Shown: positions 14,869 through 20,263 of the stretch, in pieces
How the letters are laid out: the number at the start of each line of letters is the position of its first letter
How positions within the stretch are numbered: the stretch's first letter is position 1
Origin: Bacteroidota bacterium
GTDB taxonomy: Bacteria > Bacteroidota > Bacteroidia > Bacteroidales > CG2-30-32-10
Reading direction: 5' to 3'
NCBI GenBank assembly: GCA_013334735.1
Contig: JAAXXA010000004.1
Span: 1 to 20,263, forward strand
DNA length: 20,263 nt
Translations under genes and position numbers: made by a program
Notes under the pieces: generated by a model
What the model was told of the DNA's origin: nothing
The model's database searches: none
What the model saw: the letters and a program-made list of their open reading frames with translations, nothing else

Positions 14869-16593
14869 TTAGTGAACGACTTTTAATAAATCGCCGGTTC
14901 GATAGAAAGCTCCTACGGTTAGTCCGGCACCAATAGCTGCATTGTTGTCATTATACTCCGGTAGTCCCACAACTTGTAATTTGCTCTTAGGGTTTATCGT
15001 ACCCATACCTATGTTGCCAGAGCCATCAATTATCATTCTTACAGTTCCAACCGATAAAGGAGAACCTCCGGTTTGGGAATCATATACAGTAGCCGTGCCG
15101 CTGGCAGCAGCACCTGAAAGGGAACCCAGACAAAAAATTTTTGAGTCCGAATAGCAACCTGCACACATTTTTACCCTTCCTACTGCACCAGGTAATTGTA
15201 TCCAAGAGTCAATCGGAGGATAGACCAGTGGATCAGGAGTTATGTAAACATTTCCATTAAGATAATCATAATAACCGGAATAGGAAAATGTTGAAGCTCC
15301 ATCCAACATACCTGTAGCAATTAAATAATTATTACATGCTGTAACTATATGGCTAGCCATATTTCCAGAATAAACACCTATTGTGCCTTGATATTTTGTG
15401 GGCAAACTTGATGCATTTATAAGCGTACCGGATAACTGCATATCGCCATTAACAGAGAGTTTTTGTTTCGGACTCGTCGTTCCGATGCCGACGTTGCCAT
15501 TCTTATCAATCCGAACTCTTTCCACAAGAGAGCCGCCTGATGCAGCAGTAAAAAAACGGATTTGAGATGCAATATCAGTACCGGCAATAATATCCGAAGT
15601 TTTTGTGTAGTCAGGTCCACCGGAGGACTGGTATGAGTTTAAAATTAAGCCGGCACCATCAGATGATGAATAAGTACGTTCGGCAAGCGTTGTATTGTAT
15701 GTGTTGTAAACTCGAAATGGATTTTGGTTTTGCATTGTAGTTTGAATGTCAAGCTTAGCTATAGTGCCTGTCATCCCGACACCGACATTGCCGCCGCTTT
15801 TTACTAATGACAATTCCGGTTCTCCACTGGAAACATTTGCAAATTCCCACATTGAACGCCATGCACTGCCGCTATAGGCTGTGCCCAAAACTGTAGATCC
15901 GACCGTCCCTGAACCATTGGTAGTGATATTCAAATTCTTATTTGTTCCGGCAGGGCTTATGGAAGAACCAACTTTAATATCGCCTCCCGCTACTTGGCTT
16001 GGATTAAACAGTAGGTTATTCGTACCGTCAGAAATATCTAATTTAGCACCTGGCGCCGTTGTCCCGATACCGACATTACTCAAAGAATCAATAATCATTC
16101 TTTTGACGTTATTTGTAAGAAATACAAGAGAAGCATTATCGGTGGTACCGAGAAAATTATTTCCTGAATTTGTTCCTGTATTTCCTGTAATACCCCAAGC
16201 ATTCAGCGCACCATCTGCTCCTGTTGCTCCTGTAACTCCTGTAGCACCGGTTGTTCCTATAGGTCCTAGTGCCTGTACCCATGCCGAACCATTCCAGTAG
16301 TAATAGCCCGGGGTGTTGTCAGTTTGATAAATTAAGCAAGCTGTTGCAGGTGCGTGGCCAGCTATACCATCAGAGCCCATCAGGTTATCCCGCTGTAACA
16401 TAGTCATACGAGGGATTAGAGCTCCTTGGTTTGTACTGTTTATATCAAGCATTGCCGAATTATCAGCTTCGGCGCCGGTGGTGTTAATGGCTATTCCCTG
16501 AGAAAAACATTGAAAAGTTAATAGTGAACATTGAAAAGTAAATAAAATGATTACTATGTTTCTTGCGAATAGAAATATTTTTTTAGTTGTCAT
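14869..16593 (-). CDS. Secreted fibre-like protein with collagen-like stretch and VGIGT repeats
   Basis: 574 residues. Signal peptide 1-32 (MTTKKIFL, cleavage after FSQ); head about 33-109 (AINTTGAEADNSAMLDINSTNQG, PRMTMLQRDN, YYYWNGSAWVQ); a short Gly-X-Y collagen-like run at 110-129 (GPIGTTGATGVTGATGADGA); then four VGIGTxxP-type repeats starting near 174, 270, 368 and 528, the second (VGVGMTG) and fourth (IGMGTINP) divergent. The C-terminus NAAIGAGLTVGAFYRTGDLLKVVH resembles endings frequent in Bacteroidota VGIGT-repeat proteins and may be a trimerisation or maturation tail. Gly-X-Y and VGIGT segments both favour homotrimeric fibres. First gene of a likely two-gene transcript with 12812-14848. 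The N-terminal 40 residues are nearly identical to those of that neighbour, indicating recent common origin or conversion. Function inferred as surface fibre. Confidence 0.84.
   Translation of the reverse strand: MTTKKIFLFARNIVIILFTFQCSLLTFQCFSQGIAINTTGAEADNSAMLDINSTNQGALIPRMTMLQRDNLMGSDGIAGHAPATACLIYQTDNTPGYYYWNGSAWVQALGPIGTTGATGVTGATGADGALNAWGITGNTGTNSGNNFLGTTDNASLVFLTNNVKRMIIDSLSNVGIGTTAPGAKLDISDGTNNLLFNPSQVAGGDIKVGSSISPAGTNKNLNITTNGSGTVGSTVLGTAYSGSAWRSMWEFANVSSGEPELSLVKSGGNVGVGMTGTIAKLDIQTTMQNQNPFRVYNTYNTTLAERTYSSSDGAGLILNSYQSSGGPDYTKTSDIIAGTDIASQIRFFTAASGGSLVERVRIDKNGNVGIGTTSPKQKLSVNGDMQLSGTLINASSLPTKYQGTIGVYSGNMASHIVTACNNYLIATGMLDGASTFSYSGYYDYLNGNVYITPDPLVYPPIDSWIQLPGAVGRVKMCAGCYSDSKIFCLGSLSGAAASGTATVYDSQTGGSPLSVGTVRMIIDGSGNIGMGTINPKSKLQVVGLPEYNDNNAAIGAGLTVGAFYRTGDLLKVVH
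16505..16539 (-). repeat. Heptanucleotide array encoding a signal-peptide core (gene 14869-16593)
   Basis: Five 7-nt units on the minus strand: ACTTTTC twice (21 nt apart), AATGTTC, ACTATTA and AATGTTT. The encoded core TFQCSLLTFQCF visibly repeats every seven residues. Confidence 0.78.
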
Positions 16594-16655
16594 AATTGTT
16601 AAATTATTTTTAAAAACATTTTTTTTGATTATGTTTATAAAATATTATTTAACTG

Positions 16656-16684
16656 CAAATATAATGATTATTTAGATAAACAAA
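16656..16684 (-). promoter_or_regulatory. Putative promoter for the VGIGT/LamG gene pair
   Basis: TTTG (16684-16681) on the minus strand, 17 bp, then TATATTTG (16663-16656). The region resembles those upstream of 18887 and 7748 (TTTTTGTTTAT at the -33 side, TTTGCAGTTAA at the -7 side). The gap 16594-16793 otherwise contains an 8-bp hairpin, TAAAATGA and its complement (16741-16758), possibly the 3' end of the gene upstream. Confidence 0.6.
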
Positions 16685-16793
16685 AACTTTATGTTGTTAA
16701 AACAAATATATCTTTTCAATAAAGTTTAATGAAAAGGTAGTAAAATGATTTCATTTTATAAGAGTATTTTATGATAGAATTATCGCTATTGCT

Positions 16794-18887
16794 TTAGTTG
16801 TGATATTTGATGATTACTATACCGGAACCTCCAGAACCACCACCTTGACTACCACCTGGTCCACCACCACCACCGCCTGTATTGGGAGAACCTGATACTC
16901 CGATAACGCCACCTCTTATAGTACCTGTTCCACCACCTCCATTACCACCGGTTCCAGCGCTAGCACTACCACCAGCACCACCGCCACCAGCATAATATGT
17001 TGCAACACCTGAAATAGAGTATTGCAGCCCAATACCGCCGGTACGACCATTACCATCTGTAGCTGTTAAACCGGTACCACCTGCTCCCCCTCCGGAGCCA
17101 CCACCGTAACTTCCTACTAAACCGTTACCCCCTGCATTACCTTGTCCGTTTGTAGCAGTCCCGCCAGTACCACTGGAAGCAGAACCACCGGCACCACCAC
17201 CACCACTGCCTCCAGAAAGACCTGCTCCACCATTGTAATTGCCGCCACCACCACCTCCAAAAGCTGTTAGAGTTTGAAAAACAGAGTTTTCTCCGTTACT
17301 GCCAGCAGTTGCAACACCACCTGCACCACCTGCGCCAACAGTTACAGAATATGCCTGCGCATTAACAGCAATTGAAGAGTTGTAAATCAATCCACCACCA
17401 CCTCCTCCTCCTCCTACGTCTGCACCTGCACCTCCTCCGCCAGCGACTAAAAGTACTTCGACATTTCCGCTACACGTTGGAGTAAAAGTACCGGAAGTAG
17501 TAAAAGTATGAATGGTATATCCACCGGTATATGATGGTGATGATCTTGGATTTATACCTGAAGCATCAGTATAGGTTATTGTTCCGCCCATTGCATTTAT
17601 TGAATTAACTGTAACACTTGTTGTTCCGGCTGCAGAAACGCAACCATTTACAGTTGCCGTTACGTTATATGTTCCTGTATGTGTTAATGCCGCACTTGTA
17701 ATGATTGGATTTTGAACACTTGCTGAATATGCATTGGGACCAGTCCAACTAAAAGTTACGCCTGAAATAGAAGAAGCTGTTAAATTTAAAATACTTCCCA
17801 CACATACCGGTCCGTCATTTCCAGCAGTTGGCGTTGCAGGTGTAGCATTAACTGTTGCTACTGTACTTTGTGGTGTGGAAGTACAACCATTTTTAGTAGC
17901 AGTTACAGAATAAGAACCGCTTGCAGACGCAGTTGCATTTGAAATGCTTGGATTTTGTTGTGTAGATGTAAAACCATTGGGACCGGACCATTGATAAGTA
18001 GCGTCAAGAATAGTTGTTGCTGTTAAATTTAAGGTAGAACCCTGACAAATAGGACCATTATTTCCTGATATCGGCGCATTGAAATCACAATCGAAACAAG
18101 ACTGTTTCCAGCTTGCTCCAGTCCACATATTCAAGCAGTTTGTGGTTGTGTTAAAAATCAATAATCCCAAAGCAGGGCTTGAAATATCGTTTCGCTGTGT
18201 TTCTGTCATCCTGTTAATGAGTACCCCGCCTGTAGTACCGCTAACATCAAGAATTGCAGATGCATCAGGGCTTACATTGTTAATTCCTATACTGGTTGCG
18301 TTATCAATTATCCGACTACATACAGCGTTTGTCCCATCGGATTTTAATAAGTAATTTGTACCCGTGCATCCAATTGTTCCTGTCGCTCCTGTAATTCCAG
18401 TGGAGCCAGTAGCCCCCGTGGAACCTATTGCGCCTGTTGGTCCAGCAACTATTGAGGCTGCACCTGTATCGCCTGTTATTCCATTACTTCCGGTTACTCC
18501 TGTTGCGCCAGTAATACCTTGTATTCCCTGCATAATAGTACTTGCTGTAGGGTCTAAAGCTACAGCTTCAATTTTCCAGACTTTACCGTTAGGAACTGTT
18601 TGCAATGATGTTACTAAAAAAGCGCTTTCAAATTGTAATGAATTACCACCTCCTATTGCAGGGGCAATATTGTATTGCAAAACAGAAATAGCATTTACTT
18701 TGTTTCCAATTGCAAGCGTTTGTCCTGCATTTAGCCAAAAAGGAGATATGGAAATATTATTAGCCATAGCAGCAATACCATTAATAAGAATTGTTGGTGT
18801 AGTTTGAGCATTAACACTCCCTATGAATAGGGCTACATTGAAAACTATTGCAATATATGTAACTTTTAATAATTTCATTGTTTTCAT
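16794..18887 (-). CDS. Secreted protein: collagen-like, internal head, two Ig-like domains, glycine-rich tip
   Basis: 697 residues from the ATG at 18887. An in-frame ATG at 18929 adds 14 residues, but it sits almost on the expected transcription start, and only the 18887 start gives a clean signal peptide (MKTMKLLKVTYIAIVFNV, cleavage after NAQ near 28). Residues about 29-118 are a unique N-terminal domain; 121-178 hold two Gly-X-Y collagen-like runs (GITGATGVTGSNG, GPTGAIGSTGATGSTG); the cluster head follows internally at about 190-266 (SPDASAILDVSGTTGG, NRMTETQRND); two Ig/PKD-like domains at about 272-347 and 353-428 (GPICQGSTLNLTAT, GPVCVGSILNLTAS); and a glycine-rich domain at about 460-697 opening TIHTFTTSGTFTP and VEVLLVAGGGGAG, ending GGSGIVIIKYHN. 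The glycine-rich fold is widespread in Bacteroidota and phage surface proteins. It lacks the heptanucleotide signal peptide, so it is the divergent member. Confidence 0.84.
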   Translation of the reverse strand: MKTMKLLKVTYIAIVFNVALFIGSVNAQTTPTILINGIAAMANNISISPFWLNAGQTLAIGNKVNAISVLQYNIAPAIGGGNSLQFESAFLVTSLQTVPNGKVWKIEAVALDPTASTIMQGIQGITGATGVTGSNGITGDTGAASIVAGPTGAIGSTGATGSTGITGATGTIGCTGTNYLLKSDGTNAVCSRIIDNATSIGINNVSPDASAILDVSGTTGGVLINRMTETQRNDISSPALGLLIFNTTTNCLNMWTGASWKQSCFDCDFNAPISGNNGPICQGSTLNLTATTILDATYQWSGPNGFTSTQQNPSISNATASASGSYSVTATKNGCTSTPQSTVATVNATPATPTAGNDGPVCVGSILNLTASSISGVTFSWTGPNAYSASVQNPIITSAALTHTGTYNVTATVNGCVSAAGTTSVTVNSINAMGGTITYTDASGINPRSSPSYTGGYTIHTFTTSGTFTPTCSGNVEVLLVAGGGGAGADVGGGGGGGGLIYNSSIAVNAQAYSVTVGAGGAGGVATAGSNGENSVFQTLTAFGGGGGGNYNGGAGLSGGSGGGGAGGSASSGTGGTATNGQGNAGGNGLVGSYGGGSGGGAGGTGLTATDGNGRTGGIGLQYSISGVATYYAGGGGAGGSASAGTGGNGGGGTGTIRGGVIGVSGSPNTGGGGGGPGGSQGGGSGGSGIVIIKYHN

Positions 18888-18939
18888 TTTTAAAATATAT
18901 TGATTGGTTATATTGTGATGATTAATCAATATTATACTG

Positions 18940-18968
18940 CAAATATAATATTATTTAGTATAAACAAA
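18940..18968 (-). promoter_or_regulatory. Putative promoter for the glycine-rich surface protein gene
   Basis: TTTG (18968-18965) on the minus strand, 17 bp, then TATATTTG (18947-18940), followed by CAGTATAATATTGATTAATC. Predicted transcription start about 18933, which supports translation from 18887 rather than 18929. Confidence 0.62.
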
Positions 18969-19030
18969 AAATATATTATTTAAGGATTAAGCAGATATAA
19001 AAATTCATTGTTGACCGACTAATTCAGGAC

Positions 19031-19172
19031 GCTCCTATGGAGCTAATAAATATGTCTATAATGTTGATTTTATAAACAGTTAACTCCTTAGGAGTTGTGA
19101 AAGTATTTGTCCCGGAGGGACAATCTGTTTATAAAAAATATGTTGTTTAATCAAATAATAACCCCATCGGGG
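19031..19172. repeat. Cluster of four palindromes in REPIN-like arrangement
   Basis: Four perfect palindromes, each with a three-base centre: GCTCCTATGGAGC (19031-19043), AACTCCTTAGGAGTT (19082-19096), TTGTCCCGGAGGGACAA (19107-19123) and CCCCATCGGGG (19162-19172). The spacers are 38, 10 and 38 bp. A 12-bp inverted repeat (TTTTATAAACAG, 19068-19079; complement at 19125-19136) lies just outside the two inner palindromes, so the array is symmetric about its middle. It does not encode a protein. Similar palindromic arrays are scattered in Bacteroidota genomes; mobilisation by a REP-type transposase is possible but none is present here. Confidence 0.75.
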
Positions 19173-19185
19173 CGACCTGTTGCAA

Positions 19186-19520
19186 AATATCAGTAAAATC
19201 AATAGTCATAGGCATTTAGGTTAATTTTTGTCGGACAATAGTGATAAAAATTATAAACCATAAATAATTATTCTACCTTATACATGTATTTTGTAACATT
19301 CTTTAAATATGCATGTTGCTTTTAAAAAGCGATGTGTTTTTCCTTATAGAATGGTTAATGCCAATCTGTAATATGTTTAGTTCAACATTTTTTGGCCAAT
19401 TACAATTGAGTACCGGTATTAATCTTTGTTTCCAAATTCGATTATATTACCAGATAGATTCTATATAGCAGCCGTTTATACAAGATTTTCATAAAAAACA
19501 GAGAGTCTAAAATCTGTTTA
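19186..19520. other. Non-coding stretch without recognisable features
   Basis: Between the palindrome cluster and the helicase promoter I see no open frame of useful length with protein-like character, no RNA gene fold and no strong repeat. Confidence 0.5.
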
Positions 19521-19521
19521 A

Positions 19522-19552
19522 CTTGGTAGTTATTTAAAATTCATTAATTTTG
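19522..19552 (+). promoter_or_regulatory. Putative promoter for the helicase gene
   Basis: CTTG (19522-19525), exactly 19 bp, then TAATTTTG (19545-19552) matches TTG-N19-TAnnTTTG. It would start transcription about 10 bp before the ATG, leaving a very short leader. Confidence 0.6.
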
Positions 19553-19570
19553 CTTAATATCAATTAAATA

Positions 19571-20263
19571 ATGACAATCAATCAACTTAAAAAGTTAATT
19601 GCTGAACGATTTCAATATGAACCTACAGCCGGTCAGTATTCACTTATATCAATAATTGCTGAATTTCTTCTCGACCAGGAAGATCGAAACCTATTAGTTA
19701 TTAAAGGATACGCGGGCACAGGAAAAACTTCAATAGTTAAAGCTATTGTAAAAGTTCTTGAAGAATATAACCATGGAACAGTTCTTCTTGCTCCTACAGG
19801 CCGTTCAGCTAAAGTATTGTCTAAATATAGCGAAAGTCCTGCGTTTACAATTCATAAAAAAATTTATAAACTTAATTCAGATACTGATGGTAATGTAAAA
19901 ATTGACCTGTTTCCGAATCTTCATAAAAACACACTTTTTGTCGTGGATGAAGCCTCAATGATATCTGTTGCTTCAAACATAGAAGAAAATAAATTTTCGG
20001 GCAGATCGTTGCTGAACGATCTTATAGAATATATTTATAATGGAAACAATTGCAGGTTAATTCTTATCGGCGACACTGCTCAATTGCCGCCTGTGGGGAT
20101 GAATATAAGTCCTGCACTTGATATAGATTTTTTACAAGCATCTTATGGATTTAAATTAAGATCTTTTGAACTTACTGAAGTCGTTAGACAAGAAGCTGAT
20201 TCAGGTATATTGTTCAATGCTACATTAATCAGAAAATTGCTTTTATCTGAAAAGAAAAGCTAT
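19571..20263 (+). CDS. RecD-like superfamily 1 DNA helicase (5' part, runs off the window)
   Basis: 231 codons are visible from the ATG at 19571. Seen: Walker A GYAGTGKT (residues 46-53), motif Ia LLAPTGRSAKVL (72-83), IHKKIY (94-99), Walker B VVDEAS (124-129), motif III LIGDTAQLPPVG (165-176) and motif IV-like ELTEVVRQ (200-207). This order and the TGRSAK and DEASM forms match the RecD/Dda-like branch (SF1B, 5'-to-3' helicases), which unwinds DNA using ATP in repair, recombination or replication restart. Bacteroidota genomes usually carry a stand-alone gene of about 470-480 residues annotated as an ATP-dependent RecD-like helicase, so about half is likely missing. It is transcribed divergently from the surface protein cluster and shows no link to it. 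Confidence 0.9.
   Translation, partial: MTINQLKKLIAERFQYEPTAGQYSLISIIAEFLLDQEDRNLLVIKGYAGTGKTSIVKAIVKVLEEYNHGTVLLAPTGRSAKVLSKYSESPAFTIHKKIYKLNSDTDGNVKIDLFPNLHKNTLFVVDEASMISVASNIEENKFSGRSLLNDLIEYIYNGNNCRLILIGDTAQLPPVGMNISPALDIDFLQASYGFKLRSFELTEVVRQEADSGILFNATLIRKLLLSEKKSY

Noticed and set aside
15881..16300. 139-codon plus-strand open frame
   Set aside because: Antisense to the head, collagen-like and first VGIGT segment of the gene at 14869-16593; no own start signals.
16794..17460. Glycine-rich region as a possible PE-PGRS-like or silk-like repeat protein
   Set aside because: The flanking strands (VEVLLVAGGG and SGIVIIKY) fit the common Bacteroidota/phage glycine-rich domain, so a special repeat protein is not needed.
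18364..18807. 147-codon open frame on the plus strand rich in VAPVxPV
   Set aside because: It is the antisense of the collagen-like Gly-X-Y repeat of the surface protein; repeats in one strand keep the other open. No promoter or independent protein character.
19200..19265. Frame reading NFCRTIVIKIINHK, reminiscent of the end of a transposase
   Set aside because: Only about 14 codons follow a stop and nothing upstream resembles a transposase; too little to call an insertion-sequence remnant.

Overview
The window looks like a chromosomal segment of an AT-rich member of the Bacteroidota (no close relative can be named from sequence alone). The grounds are: upstream elements of the Bacteroidota type (TTTG/TTG, about 17-22 bp, then TAnnTTTG) and no Shine-Dalgarno sequences; a Bacteroidota-type HU gene and RNase G gene with a 29-residue AURKAIP1/COX24-like basic protein between them; and secreted proteins built from PKD-like, FnIII, LamG, DUF2341 and VGIGTxxP modules typical of this phylum.

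Layout. Left edge (1-317, minus): 5' part of recX. An intergenic stretch with nested inverted repeats (318-639) follows, then rng (RNase G), an 18-bp perfect inverted repeat that probably ends the upstream transcript, the tiny basic protein gene, and the HU gene, all minus. From 3002 to 18887 the whole minus strand is a cluster of seven large genes for secreted modular surface/fibre-like proteins. At the right edge, divergently on the plus strand, is the 5' part of a RecD-like superfamily 1 helicase gene (19571 to the end). No tRNA, rRNA, CRISPR array or intact insertion sequence was seen.

The cluster is the notable part. Six proteins begin with a signal peptide followed by the same head (pattern AIN-TG-A-NSA-LD-S-TNQG---PRM), and the seventh carries the head internally. 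Behind the head each has a different set of modules and a different C-terminal tip: a beta-rich domain of unknown type, VGIGTxxP repeats plus a beta-rich end, DUF2341 plus a domain of unknown function (in two paralogues), a LamG-like lectin fold, a GAFYRTGD ending, and a glycine-rich domain. Two genes share collagen-like Gly-X-Y stretches. None shows a type IX secretion C-terminal domain or a lipobox that I can recognise, so they probably cross the inner membrane by Sec and reach the surface by an unidentified route. Transcription appears to come from several promoters, with two tight pairs (16593-12812 and 12433-8017) likely co-transcribed.

Most unusual observation: in five of these genes the hydrophobic core of the signal peptide is encoded by a 35-nt array of five degenerate heptanucleotides (consensus ACTTTTC), placed at the same distance from the predicted cleavage site. 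Because 7 and 3 share no factor, the array encodes the same hydrophobic heptapeptide cycle in every frame, and gain or loss of one unit would shift the gene's frame. In a sixth gene the same place holds a REP-like repeat insertion. Intergenic heptanucleotide and palindromic repeat arrays lie nearby.
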